Below, one piece after another: positions 19,366 to 28,011 of a DNA stretch of 64,000 nt (positions within the stretch are counted from its first letter, which is position 1; every line of letters starts with the position of its first letter). The position numbers were made by a program, and so were the translations under genes. The stretch comes from Gammaproteobacteria bacterium. GTDB taxonomy: Bacteria > Pseudomonadota > Gammaproteobacteria > Pseudomonadales > Pseudohongiellaceae. The DNA lies in the NCBI GenBank assembly GCA_021773355.1, contig JAJFKE010000047.1, positions 186,001 to 250,000 on the forward strand, given 5' to 3'. The notes beneath the pieces were generated by a model, which was not told where the DNA came from, made no database searches, and saw only the letters and a program-made list of their open reading frames with translations.

Positions 19366-19842
19366 TCAAGTGTTTGGACAATCGAAGCGCAAATAACGAC
19401 GCAGCTTTTTGTTGTCTGCGCGACTCAGAGAATCTGGCCAAAGCACTAGCTTCATAGCCTTGCGAGATCGCTTGGGTATTGCAGATCCATCTGTGGAATA
19501 ATCTTGCTCTGCTCGCAAATGCAACACCAGCAGATACTCACTCCAGTAACTAACGCGTGGTAATTCTGTGGTGACTAGACCACCCCTTTGACGCAACTGG
19601 GCGGAATCTTGACCTATGCTGAGGATTGCCGGGCTGATCTCAATGCTGCCTGAAATTGGCCTAACAAAGGTCTTGTAGAGGACTCGTAGATATTTGATAT
19701 AGTTGGTTGTCACGGCACTGGCCAGCATCAAACTCAGCAGCATTATCAGGTCGCTATAAGCTACCGACAACAAGGCACAGAGGTGACAAGTACTGACAAA
19801 GCCCAGCTCTATGCGAGAGCAATGTAATTCGAAACAAAGCAT
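19366..19842 (-). CDS. ygfX: YgfX-family inner-membrane protein
   Basis: 158 residues. Membrane segments lie near the N-terminus (around residues 13-42), followed by a soluble part ending MKLVLWPDSLSRADNKKLRRYLRF, the typical YgfX C-terminus (lvlwpDSl...RrLRr.L). It lies just downstream of sdhE on the same strand, the usual sdhE-ygfX pairing. In E. coli YgfX (CptA) has been reported both as a toxin acting on cytoskeletal proteins and as a partner of SdhE. Its role here is not settled. Its 3' end abuts the convergent nadB. Confidence 0.78.
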   Translation of the reverse strand: MLCFELHCSRIELGFVSTCHLCALLSVAYSDLIMLLSLMLASAVTTNYIKYLRVLYKTFVRPISGSIEISPAILSIGQDSAQLRQRGGLVTTELPRVSYWSEYLLVLHLRAEQDYSTDGSAIPKRSRKAMKLVLWPDSLSRADNKKLRRYLRFDCPNT

Positions 19843-19936
19843 GCGGGTATGAAGTTTTATAGAACACAGCTTTTGCAGTGATTCAGGTCCATCTGACGTT
19901 CATAACAGTAGGGCTTCGTCACCCTCTCACTTCAGC

Positions 19937-20191
19937 TTAGATCGCTTTGTTGTTGTGCGCCAGAATTTGCTCAATTATGCCTTTCAAGCGCGAATCTTCG
20001 GGTTCGGCTCTACCCATTAACCAAGAAAATATGTCCAGATCTTCCTGTTCCAATAGATCGCTATATAACATTTGATCTTGGCTAGAAAGCGTCTCGAAGA
20101 CGTCTGTTGCGAAGGGTACCAGCAATAAATCCAGTTCCAACATACCGCGACGACTGTGCCAAAATATTTTCTGTTTGTTGAATTCCTGCAT
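19937..20191 (-). CDS. sdhE: FAD assembly factor SdhE
   Basis: Small protein of 84 residues that promotes covalent attachment of FAD to succinate dehydrogenase and fumarate reductase flavoproteins. The signature RRGMLELDLLL (RGxxE motif) lies at about residues 14-24, and DLLEQEDLDIFSWLMG is in the C-terminal half. Length matches the family. Upstream of ygfX and divergent from ygfZ, as in Pseudomonas. Confidence 0.95.
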   Translation of the reverse strand: MQEFNKQKIFWHSRRGMLELDLLLVPFATDVFETLSSQDQMLYSDLLEQEDLDIFSWLMGRAEPEDSRLKGIIEQILAHNNKAI

Positions 20192-20300
20192 TTAGTCGCC
20201 ATCTATGAAGACAGTTGTCAGAGAATTGAATTATGCGGAAAATTGCTTCCAGTTGCGACAGTCACTTCCAGAATCCTAACAGGCCGGTATTATCGACAAT

Positions 20301-21254
20301 ATGGTTATCGACTTTCACCCCTTAGACCATTACGAATTCGTCCGCGTAAGCGGTGCTGACGCCGTTAGCTTCTTGCAGGGGCAGCTAAGCTGTAATACAA
20401 AGTTGCTCTCCGAGCACCGAAGCCTCACGGGCGCCCTGTGTAATTTAAAGGGCCGAGTTATAGCAGACTTTCGAATCCTGAAGCACGAAGATGACTGCAT
20501 TCTGCAATGCGCACAAGGCATGGCGACAGCGATAGTCTCTACTCTGTCAAAGTATGCGGTGTTCTCCAAGGTGAATATCTCCGTGCTAAATTCAGGCACT
20601 GATGATGTAAACATCAGTGCTATCGGTGTATTGGATGATAGTGTTGAAACAGCCTTGCGGATACTGGGTATAAACTTGCCAGCAGACGATGACAATCTGG
20701 TTCAAAACTCAGATTACAGCTTCATCAAGTTACCCGGCCCCGCCCGGCGTGCTGAAATCTGGTTTCACAGCAAGCAGGCCAAGCAGAATTTCATATCGAA
20801 TCATGGCTTGCAAGAAAGCGCTGAGCTGGACCGCTGGCGGCGCGAAGATATCGCCTCGGGAATTATTCATGTCACGCCTGCGCTTACTGAAGAATTCACA
20901 CCACAGCTCCTAAACTACGACATCTCCGGACTGATTGACTTCAATAAGGGCTGCTACACCGGGCAGGAAATTGTTGCTCGTATGTTTTATCGGGGAACGG
21001 CCAAGAAGCGCCTTTACCTTGCCGTCAGCAGTCACAACATTAGCGCTGACAGTCGTGTTTTAGAGAAGAGTAAGGAAAAAGAAGACAATCAGGGCAATGA
21101 AATTCTGGCTTATAACAATTTTTTGGACCGGCCTTCGCTGCTGTTAACCATTTTGTCCAGGGAAGTGGCCGCCTCAGCTTCGCCATTGCGGCTCTCAGAT
21201 CAGCCTGATTCAACGGTGACCATGCAGAAATTACCCTACTTCGAGGCGGGGTAA
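20301..21254 (+). CDS. ygfZ: tRNA-modifying / Fe-S cluster repair protein YgfZ
   Basis: Folate-binding protein of the GcvT fold that supports iron-sulphur enzymes such as MiaB. The signature KGCYTGQEIVARMFYRGTAKKR lies near residue 215-236 and includes the conserved cysteine. The N-terminal VSGADAVSFLQGQLSCN is typical. It has 317 residues. Divergent from sdhE. Confidence 0.93.
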   Translation: MVIDFHPLDHYEFVRVSGADAVSFLQGQLSCNTKLLSEHRSLTGALCNLKGRVIADFRILKHEDDCILQCAQGMATAIVSTLSKYAVFSKVNISVLNSGTDDVNISAIGVLDDSVETALRILGINLPADDDNLVQNSDYSFIKLPGPARRAEIWFHSKQAKQNFISNHGLQESAELDRWRREDIASGIIHVTPALTEEFTPQLLNYDISGLIDFNKGCYTGQEIVARMFYRGTAKKRLYLAVSSHNISADSRVLEKSKEKEDNQGNEILAYNNFLDRPSLLLTILSREVAASASPLRLSDQPDSTVTMQKLPYFEAG

Positions 21255-21275
21255 AACGGTACCGACCGCTCTACC

Positions 21276-21653
21276 CTAAACTACGCTTTCACTTTGACTG
21301 CTAAATGACTCCCATAAACTATCCATACCTACGAAGTTCATGTTTTCCATCATTTGAATAAGGTCGATACGACGCTCTATTTCTTCTTCTGAAATCTCTT
21401 CGCTGGCCAAAATCTGCTTATTCAAATCGATAGCATCACCCACACCAATCAAATACAGCAATGTTCCTGGCTCGTCATTCACCATACGTACATGAATGGA
21501 ACTAATGCCGTACTTTGCTATCCTGTCCAGACATTTGCTTCGATCGCCAATTCCCATGGCGAACTCGATGGGAATTAATCCATCGCGAATTGCATCGCTG
21601 GATTCACTGGCCAGCTTTTTCCGGTAATCGCTCATATTAATCACGTTACTCAT
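21276..21653 (-). CDS. Conserved-looking protein of unknown function
   Basis: 125 residues from the ATG at 21651-21653, which has a strong AAGGAAGGTG ribosome site; an upstream start would overlap that site. The N-terminus MSNVINMSDYRKKLASE resembles many small proteobacterial proteins that begin with a short conserved segment before a disordered linker. The C-terminal third, EEISEEEIERRIDLIQMMENMNF, is acidic and probably helical. No signal peptide, membrane segment or metal motif. I do not recognise a family. Convergent with ygfZ. Confidence 0.7.
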   Translation of the reverse strand: MSNVINMSDYRKKLASESSDAIRDGLIPIEFAMGIGDRSKCLDRIAKYGISSIHVRMVNDEPGTLLYLIGVGDAIDLNKQILASEEISEEEIERRIDLIQMMENMNFVGMDSLWESFSSQSESVV

Positions 21654-22096
21654 GACACCTTCCTTTTGATGCTGCCTTGAATGTTTCAATTACTTCTCAA
21701 AGCTGTGCAACGAATTTTATGTGTCGTAGGTCCACTCGTCGCCTAGCCCTTTGAAAGCAGGATAGGGGATTCTGTTCCCAACTAAGAGAGGGGGTCAATA
21801 CGTTGGAATTAACAAAGCAAAATTAGTTGAAATTTAGATTTTGCACATACTGATAAGTGCAAAAATCACCCGGATTTCAGATTTGAAACAGGGTTTTTGA
21901 GGGTAATATCAGAACTGAAACTAGGGAAGATTTACCTAATAATTTCGTGGGAAACCATTATTGGTAAACTTCTGGGAAGGATGGGTAGAAATCCGCACAG
22001 AAGCTCCAACATTTAAATATTGACCTGCGTGTAGGAAGTTTTCCACAAAATCCCGTCCAGCCGCCGTGCTTCTATCACGGCCGATGGAGCGAAAAA
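21654..22096. other. Intergenic region without recognisable gene
   Basis: About 440 bases between an unknown gene and the phosphodiesterase gene. I see no open frame with a ribosome site, no tRNA and no strong terminator. The promoter of the unknown gene should lie in the first 100 bases. Confidence 0.5.
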
Positions 22097-23041
22097 CTAA
22101 AGTGGAAATTGGTCAGGCTCGTGATTCATAAGACCATCTATCTTTAGAACATCCAGCAGATAAGTCATATAACTCTTGGAACTGTAACCGATAGGAGGAA
22201 AACCCGCTTCCGCGTGCCAGATGTGAACCCAGAGGTCATTCGCGTGAGCAGCTGCAATGCGGTCAGCGTTGGGAGGAATTACCATTCGCAGTATCGGCGC
22301 CACACCATCGGCATAGGTGGCAATATGACGCAAACCGGCATCACTTAAATAATCGTAGTCCTGTCCTTCCCATACCAGCTGTATCAATGCGTAATTATCA
22401 CCGTTCAAGTCTCGCAGGCGCTGCAGGCTGCTTTCATGAAAGGACTGTATGACAATAGGTGTGCCCACCTGCCCTTCAGCCGTATCTAATTGGTTGCGCA
22501 CAAACAGCTGGTGCAAGGCCAGATCAATATCCAGTCCCCGCGCCCGATAAAAATCAGGGTCCTTAGTCTCCGGGTAAAGACCGACCTTACCCCTACTCAG
22601 ATCAATGAGTTCCTGAAAGCTGACAATTCGTTCGTCTGAATACCTGGGATCGAACCAGGAGCCGAAATCCAGCGTCTTAATTTCGGCGAGGGTGAAATCA
22701 TTCACATACCAGGTCTTAACCAGTTCTCCTGCTATTTCAACTTCGGTGAATCTATCGGGGTATAGCGCCGCCACATTGGTACGATTTTCTAAAGCCAGAT
22801 CATGAAAGCAAATTAGCACCCCGTCCTTAGTCAGCTGAACATCTGTTTCTATGTAATCCGGCCGCATTTCTACTGCCGCTTTAAAAGCCGTCAGCGAGCT
22901 AAACGGTAAGTGCTGGCTGGCGCCGCCGTGGGCGATTGAGACTCGGTGATAGCGGTCACCGGGTTGAGCAAGGCTTGGGGGAGCGATTAGAAGCGATCCT
23001 GCCAGAAGAGCGATTAGAGCTAAGCTGTTTGGCGATTTCAT
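22097..23041 (-). CDS. Secreted glycerophosphodiester phosphodiesterase family protein (variant active site)
   Basis: 314 residues with a signal peptide (basic start, ALIALLAGSLLIA, cleavage near SLAQP). The GDPD family cleaves glycerophosphodiesters to glycerol-3-phosphate and an alcohol. The metal and catalytic residues are largely present: His in IAHGGAS, the Glu-Asp pair in DYIETDVQLTKDG and His in ICFHDLALENRTN. The canonical HRG is HGG here, and the usual PENT motif is replaced by PFSS. Length and export suggest a GlpQ-like periplasmic enzyme. Substrate is unknown; confidence in the fold is high. Confidence 0.83.
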   Translation of the reverse strand: MKSPNSLALIALLAGSLLIAPPSLAQPGDRYHRVSIAHGGASQHLPFSSLTAFKAAVEMRPDYIETDVQLTKDGVLICFHDLALENRTNVAALYPDRFTEVEIAGELVKTWYVNDFTLAEIKTLDFGSWFDPRYSDERIVSFQELIDLSRGKVGLYPETKDPDFYRARGLDIDLALHQLFVRNQLDTAEGQVGTPIVIQSFHESSLQRLRDLNGDNYALIQLVWEGQDYDYLSDAGLRHIATYADGVAPILRMVIPPNADRIAAAHANDLWVHIWHAEAGFPPIGYSSKSYMTYLLDVLKIDGLMNHEPDQFPL

Positions 23042-23270
23042 AGGGCATTGTCCTTGCGCTTAACTATTTGACCATTATCAGAATGGGATACTACTACTTT
23101 GAGTATGACTGGTTCCTGAAAATTCTCTAGAGGATGCTAATAACTTAACTAATCCATATCCACGAGTTGACGCTCTAAAGTTATCAAGATATTTATTCCC
23201 CCTGCAAGAAGCTGTGAAAGCTGCTTCTATTGCAGTCTTGACCGCAACAGATGTGGAGTTCGACAACTAG

Positions 23271-23981
23271 TCAAACCTGTTTGAGATATCGCGAGTTCCA
23301 CCCAGACAAATCTTCAATAATGCTGGCATTTAGTGCTGTAATTACAGGCTGTCTCAGGCGTAATTTTGTAGCTGTAAATGCTTCAGCATTCAAAGATACT
23401 AAGTTCTGTGCGCGCTCTGCTGTAACTGACGATAGCATTTCTGGATTGACAATTTCATCAACGATGCCAGCTTGTAATGCTTCTGGCGGCAAATAGGAAT
23501 GTGCAGTGATACCGGCTAAATTGAAATGGGCGGGTGTCATGCGCTGACGACAAACTTCAGCGGCGAACCTTGGCAAAGTTAGTCCAATTTGCACTTCATT
23601 GGCTTGAAATCGAGCATCTTGATCGACCGCTATACGAACATCGCCGCATAGGACTATGAACAGACCCATGGCAATTGCATGACCGCTACAGGCAACTAGT
23701 ACAGGGCGTGGAAATGACAGCAATCGCTCAGTCAAGCGCGCCCCAGCCTCTAACATCTGAACTGACTCCTGCGCATCATTTTTAAAAACATTGAGATCGA
23801 AGCCTCCGCTAAATATGCCAGACCGACCGGTAATTACTACCACGGCCCTATCCGCAAGCGCACGATCCAGTGCTTCGTTTATTTCAGCAAGCATGTGGAT
23901 GCTCATGACATTGGCCTTGCCGTCATCGAGCTGTATAGTCGCAACACCATTTTCGAAGGCATATGCCAACAACGAATTCAT
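23271..23981 (-). CDS. Enoyl-CoA hydratase/isomerase (crotonase) family protein
   Basis: 236 residues of crotonase fold acting on an acyl-CoA thioester. The two oxyanion-hole segments are FSGGFDLNVF near residue 58-67 and GHAIAMGLFIVLCGDVRIA near residue 104-122. One catalytic-type glutamate position is kept in FQANEVQIGLTLP. The specific substrate cannot be told, and members of this size include both hydratases and isomerases. A clear AGGAG site precedes the ATG. No beta-oxidation partner is adjacent. Confidence 0.85.
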   Translation of the reverse strand: MNSLLAYAFENGVATIQLDDGKANVMSIHMLAEINEALDRALADRAVVVITGRSGIFSGGFDLNVFKNDAQESVQMLEAGARLTERLLSFPRPVLVACSGHAIAMGLFIVLCGDVRIAVDQDARFQANEVQIGLTLPRFAAEVCRQRMTPAHFNLAGITAHSYLPPEALQAGIVDEIVNPEMLSSVTAERAQNLVSLNAEAFTATKLRLRQPVITALNASIIEDLSGWNSRYLKQV

Positions 23982-24292
23982 ACATTCTCCTAATCTAAAA
24001 GAATCTTTATGCCCTATTTATTGTAACCACTTTTAGCTAGTGCTGCTTTCAATTAACTGCGGAATTAGAACTCACTGCACACAGAGTATATTAGAAATCA
24101 CACCGATTCGTTTTCAAGTAGCTGCTTGGGAGAAATCAAAAGGGATCAGCGTAGTTTGATACTAATGACATACTGATCAAATTACTCTGGTAAAAATGGG
24201 GAACATAAACAACATAATGATTTAGCGAAAAACCCAATGCGATTCCCATGGCTAAGTCGTTAAATTATCGGTGTCTCCTTCGGACTCCCCAT
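23982..24292. other. Intergenic region between crotonase gene and tRNA
   Basis: About 310 bases with no supported gene. The part next to the crotonase gene should carry its promoter. Nothing else is recognised. Confidence 0.5.
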
Positions 24293-24294
24293 TA

Positions 24295-24319
24295 AAAAAC
24301 CCGCCTAAGCGGGTTTCTT
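24295..24319 (-). terminator. Rho-independent terminator of tRNA-Arg
   Basis: Minus-strand stem AACCCGC pairing with GCGGGTT around TTAG, followed by a T run. It lies directly after the CCA end of the tRNA. Confidence 0.85.
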
Positions 24320-24323
24320 AATG

Positions 24324-24400
24324 TGGTGCCCCGGAGAGGATTTGAACCTCTGACCTGCCCCTTAGGAGGGGGCCGCGCTATCCAGCTGTGCCACCGGGGC
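24324..24400 (-). tRNA. tRNA-Arg (anticodon CCT)
   Basis: A 77-base cloverleaf with encoded CCA. Acceptor GCCCCGG pairs with CCGGGGC. The anticodon stem GCCCC pairs with GGGGC around the loop CTCCTAA, giving anticodon CCT, which reads AGG. The T arm AGAGG-TTCAAAT-CCTCT is perfect. The D stem has one mismatch. A terminator follows. It appears to be transcribed alone. Confidence 0.96.
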
Positions 24401-24514
24401 AAATTAGCGACAAAAGTATAGCACGATCTGTATGAGGTTCAGTTAGGCCACGCCCACTATCCTTATGCTTTAAAATAAATATGAGCTGTTAAATCGAAAC
24501 TTTGGAAATCATAT

Positions 24515-24559
24515 TCCCTTAGGAAGGGGCCGCGTTATCCAATTAGTGCCACCGAGGCC
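24515..24559 (-). pseudogene. Decayed 5'-half copy of tRNA-Arg(CCT)
   Basis: The minus strand repeats the first 42 or so bases of the neighbouring tRNA-Arg, from the acceptor 5' strand through the D arm and anticodon loop (CGGTGGCAC, GGATAACGCGGCCCC, TCCTAAGGG), with several mismatches and a small indel. The 3' half is absent, so it cannot be a functional tRNA. It lies 115 bases upstream of the intact tRNA. It may be a remnant of tandem duplication or of an element integrated at this tRNA. Confidence 0.8.
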
Positions 24560-24709
24560 TAGTTAGGCTGCAGAAGTATAACGCCAATGACCGCCTTCGT
24601 ATCTCAATACAGACCATCTCATAATCACCCCACATGAGCTAGAATAGCTCTTGGTTTTGGCCGATCCTTTAAGGCCACTCTAAGAAACTGTGTTGAGGAT
24701 AATAATAGT

Positions 24710-25177
24710 ATGGGCTCAGAGTTGATTTGGACATGTCGCAGATTCGATGAACTGAGCGTAGACAGTTTGTATGGCATTTTACAATTGCGAGCCGAGGTTT
24801 TTATTGTTGAGCAAGACTGTGTCTATCAAGATGTCGATGGTTTCGATCAGCAGGCCCTGCATGTCACGGCACAACTGGTTTCAGACGGCGAAGAATCAAA
24901 CCTTGTTTGCTATACGCGCCTGCTGCCACCAGGGGTAAAGTACGACAATGCATCTATAGGCAGAGTTGTCACTAGCAAAACGGTTCGTGGTGACGGTTAC
25001 GGGAAAACTCTTATGGCGCAATCGATTGCCTTTTGCCATGAGCACTGGCCAAATGTGGCGATAACCATATCTGCCCAGCAATATCTGCAAAAATTTTATA
25101 CCGAGCTAGGGTTTAAAACGGAGTCGGAACCCTATGCTGAAGATGGCATTCCACATATTAGAATGACCCTCAGTTAG
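24710..25177 (+). CDS. elaA: GNAT-family N-acetyltransferase, ElaA-like
   Basis: 155 residues. The ElaA family pattern is clear: LYGILQLRAEVFIVEQDCVYQDVDG near the N-terminus, IGRVVTSKTVRGDGYGKTLM as the acetyl-CoA binding region and FYTELGFKTESEPYAEDGIPHIRM at the C-terminus. The substrate of ElaA proteins is not known. Its 3' end overlaps the convergent symporter gene by a few bases. Confidence 0.85.
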   Translation: MGSELIWTCRRFDELSVDSLYGILQLRAEVFIVEQDCVYQDVDGFDQQALHVTAQLVSDGEESNLVCYTRLLPPGVKYDNASIGRVVTSKTVRGDGYGKTLMAQSIAFCHEHWPNVAITISAQQYLQKFYTELGFKTESEPYAEDGIPHIRMTLS

Positions 25178-26639
25178 TTATCAGCTTTTCCACTTCCTCG
25201 AATTGCTGTAGCGCCTGACTATCAGACTCGGGTTTCAGCTTACTAATCACCACGATGACTAAGGATGCAAGAGCGAACCCCGGCACTATCTCATACAGAT
25301 CAAACAGTCCGCCCTGTAAGTTCGACCAGACAACAACCGTTACCGCACCGACGATCATGCCTGCTATGGCTGAGATTGCCGTCATCTTGCGCCAAAACAG
25401 TGAGAACAGGATGACCGGCCCGAAAGACGCACCAAAACCTGCCCAGGCGTAGCTAACCAGATCTAATACCCTGCTCTCTCTGTCACTGGCTATGAACAAG
25501 GCCAGTAATGCTATGGCAATTACGGCGCCTCTACTAACCGCTAACAATTCTTTTTCTGAGGCATGAGGGCGAACAAACACACGGTAAAAATCTTCACTGA
25601 TTACCGAGGAACAAACTAATAACTGTGAATCTATGGTAGACATAATTGCCGAGAGAATCGCGGCAGTTATCACTCCTGCGACCCAGGGATTGAAAAGCTG
25701 CTGACTCAAGGCGATAAAAACCGTCTCGGGATTGTCCAGGGGTTGGTCTGCAAAATAAGCTATTCCCGCTAAACCGGTCGCCACTGAACCAAATAGCACC
25801 AGTACCATCCAAATCATGGCGATGCGTCTGGCGGATACCAGTTTCTCTGTATTTTCCGCTGCCATGAATCGCGCCAGAATATGTGGTTGCCCTACATAGC
25901 CCAATCCCCAAGCCATTAATGAAATAAAACCTAGCACTGTCATATTGCTAAACAACTTCATGCTTTCGGGATTAACAGCCTGCATCTGCTGCAGCACCAA
26001 CTCACCACCACCACTGCCGCTTACCACTGCCAGTGGCGCGATGATCAAGGCGATTAGCATTAACACGGCTTGCACCGCATCGGTCCAGACAACCGCCAGA
26101 AAGCCTCCAATAAAAGTATAGGCAACGATAATAAAGGCACCGGACAGCAATGCTGTCGTATATTCCATACCGAAGCTGTTCTCGAAAAGTATGGCGCCCC
26201 CGACCAAGCCGGAGGCAGTATAAAAGGTGAAAAACAGCAAAATTACGAATGCCGATACCAGCCGTAGGACTCTTGTCTCATCATTAAACCGATTTTCGAA
26301 ATAGTCAGGCAACGTGAGAGAATTTTTGGCGTGCTCACTGTACACACGCAGCCTTTTGGAAACGAACAACCAGTTAAAGTAGGCGCCTATAAGCAATCCT
26401 ATGCCAATCCATACTTCACTGAGACCGGCCAGATAGATAGCGCCAGGTAGCCCTAATAACAACCAGCCGCTCATGTCGGAAGCACCAACGCTGAGCGCGG
26501 TTACCGCAGCGCCCAGCTTGCGGCCACCCAAGATGTAGTCGTCAAGACTGTGAGTGCGTCTATAGGCCTTGATTCCCAGAAACAAAATTAATAGTAGATA
26601 GGCAACAAAGGTTAGCAATAACGGCGCGTCAAAACTCAT
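25170..26639 (-). CDS. Sodium/solute symporter, PutP-like
   Basis: Inner-membrane SSS-family transporter, probably Na+/proline or a similar substrate. The 489 residues from the ATG at 26637-26639 hold about 12-13 hydrophobic segments. The family signature is seen in LGAAVTALSVGASDMSGWLLLGLPG, WGLGYVGQPHILARFMA and ILSAIMSTIDSQLLVCSS. AAGGT lies upstream of this ATG; a TTG nine codons earlier is less likely. Substrate is inferred by similarity to PutP only. Confidence 0.88.
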   Translation of the reverse strand: MSFDAPLLLTFVAYLLLILFLGIKAYRRTHSLDDYILGGRKLGAAVTALSVGASDMSGWLLLGLPGAIYLAGLSEVWIGIGLLIGAYFNWLFVSKRLRVYSEHAKNSLTLPDYFENRFNDETRVLRLVSAFVILLFFTFYTASGLVGGAILFENSFGMEYTTALLSGAFIIVAYTFIGGFLAVVWTDAVQAVLMLIALIIAPLAVVSGSGGGELVLQQMQAVNPESMKLFSNMTVLGFISLMAWGLGYVGQPHILARFMAAENTEKLVSARRIAMIWMVLVLFGSVATGLAGIAYFADQPLDNPETVFIALSQQLFNPWVAGVITAAILSAIMSTIDSQLLVCSSVISEDFYRVFVRPHASEKELLAVSRGAVIAIALLALFIASDRESRVLDLVSYAWAGFGASFGPVILFSLFWRKMTAISAIAGMIVGAVTVVVWSNLQGGLFDLYEIVPGFALASLVIVVISKLKPESDSQALQQFEEVEKLITN

Positions 26640-26730
26640 GTGTACCTTATCCGGCGAAACCGGCAACTTACAAAGAATTAGTGATTGGGTTGATGCCAGG
26701 AACTGCGAGTCATGCTACCCAAAGGGGCCT

Positions 26731-27132
26731 TCAATGTGAATAGTCGTTTCTTAGTGAAGGCTGATCCGACAAATACTCGACAAATTCCCAATCCAGCCCA
26801 TTTCCGTCCACATAGTAAACTCTGCGCCTATGGGGGTGCTCGTCCAAGGCACTGCTGTCGCTTGGCTCGATACCAGCAGCATGTAATCGACTGATTAGTG
26901 CGTCCACGCTATCAACCTGCAGCCCTATGTGGCGCAAATTTGCCATGGGTTCAGCTCCCTTCACTTCGGTGAGGGCTATGTAGTTTGATTCGCTGCCAAT
27001 ATGCAGCCAATCGCCATAGCTGCTGCTAGTGCCGCCCCCTCTGCGGCTATAGGCAGGCACAGCCAGCTGTAAAAACTCCGCGGTGGCGGCTAATGAGGCA
27101 ACATTTATGTGTATATGCTCAAGTATTTGCAT
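26731..27132 (-). CDS. VOC (glyoxalase/bleomycin resistance fold) family protein
   Basis: 133 residues, a two-module VOC fold. The N-terminal EHIHINVASLAATAEFLQ and the later LRHIGLQVDSVDALISRLHAAG and YYVDGNGLDWEFVEY hold the typical His/Glu metal-ligand positions. Function cannot be told from sequence. It is divergent from the SufR-like regulator, so shared regulation is possible. Confidence 0.78.
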   Translation of the reverse strand: MQILEHIHINVASLAATAEFLQLAVPAYSRRGGGTSSSYGDWLHIGSESNYIALTEVKGAEPMANLRHIGLQVDSVDALISRLHAAGIEPSDSSALDEHPHRRRVYYVDGNGLDWEFVEYLSDQPSLRNDYSH

Positions 27133-27220
27133 TATTAAGTCCTGTAATAGAGAAGGTATTTATTTATGTATAGTAATTATTTTACTAATTAATGAAATGT
27201 ACAAAAACATTTAAAGAAAG

Positions 27221-27257
27221 TAAACACTTTGTTTAAAATGCCGATTACACAGATAAT
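27221..27257 (+). promoter_or_regulatory. Candidate promoter and operator of the SufR-like regulator
   Basis: TTGTTT (27229-27234), a 17-base gap, then GATAAT (27252-27257) resembles a sigma-70 promoter about 30 bases before the GTG start. An inverted repeat TAAAC-ACTTT-GTTTA (27221-27235) overlaps the -35. It resembles the CAAAC-N6-GTTTG site known for cyanobacterial SufR, with a spacer one base shorter. Both calls are by eye. Confidence 0.4.
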
Positions 27258-27287
27258 GCACCCAACGAATATTTACGAGTAAACACT

Positions 27288-27920
27288 GTGGAATTGCCCA
27301 AGAGCCAGACTCGGATCATGCACCGTCTCAAAACGCGGGGGCCGCAATCGGTAAAAATTCTTTCAAAACAATTAGATATGACAACTATGGGGGTTCGGCA
27401 GCACCTTATGGATTTAGAATCCAAGGGTTTTATCCGCCAAACCCAGGAAGAACGACAGACCCGTGGCCGCCCTGTGCATTTGTGGAAACTAAGCGCGAAA
27501 GGCCATGGTCAATTCCCGGATACTCATTCGCAGGCCACCTTGGAACTCATCGATGTTATTCGCTCGTCTCTGGGTGGGGAGGCTCTGGATCGATTAATTG
27601 ATAGCCGCAGCGAAAAGATAGAAGCACATTACCGAGAACAGCTAAGTCAGGCCGAAACCGGACTGCAACAGCAAATCGAGTGTCTTGCGCAATTACGCAG
27701 TGATGAAGGCTATATGGCTGAGGTACGTCTGCTACCCGATGGCTGGATGCTGATAGAGAATCACTGCCCAATATGTGCGGCCGCCGAAAGCTGCCAACAG
27801 TTTTGTAAATCTGAATTGGATAGTTTTCAGCGACTATTTTCTGGCATTGCATCCGTGACGCGTACCGATCATTTGCTAAAAGGCGCTAGACGCTGCGCCT
27901 ACAAGATCACCGCCTACTAA
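27288..27920 (+). CDS. SufR-like Fe-S cluster winged-helix transcriptional regulator
   Basis: 210 residues. An N-terminal winged helix-turn-helix of DeoR/ArsR type (QTRIMHRLKTRGPQSVKILSK, TTMGVRQHLMDLESKGFIRQ, then RGRPVHLWKLS) is followed by a C-terminal domain with cysteines at about 160, 163, 169, 173 and 203 (HCPICAAAESCQQFC and RRCAY). This arrangement matches SufR-type repressors that sense iron-sulphur status through a bound cluster. No suf genes are in the window, so the targets are unknown. The start is GTG. Confidence 0.85.
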   Translation: MELPKSQTRIMHRLKTRGPQSVKILSKQLDMTTMGVRQHLMDLESKGFIRQTQEERQTRGRPVHLWKLSAKGHGQFPDTHSQATLELIDVIRSSLGGEALDRLIDSRSEKIEAHYREQLSQAETGLQQQIECLAQLRSDEGYMAEVRLLPDGWMLIENHCPICAAAESCQQFCKSELDSFQRLFSGIASVTRTDHLLKGARRCAYKITAY

Positions 27921-28011
27921 TCGCAAAGCATATGAAGGGCTGGAATTCTGTTATAGTGGGGCGCTTCGCTGACTACAGCAACTCTGGCAATAAGCAAATC
28001 TCGGACCCGTC

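Noticed and set aside
23078-23266. Possible 62-codon minus-strand gene after the crotonase gene
   Set aside because: TTG start without a ribosome site, no recognisable motif and low-complexity composition. Could be chance.
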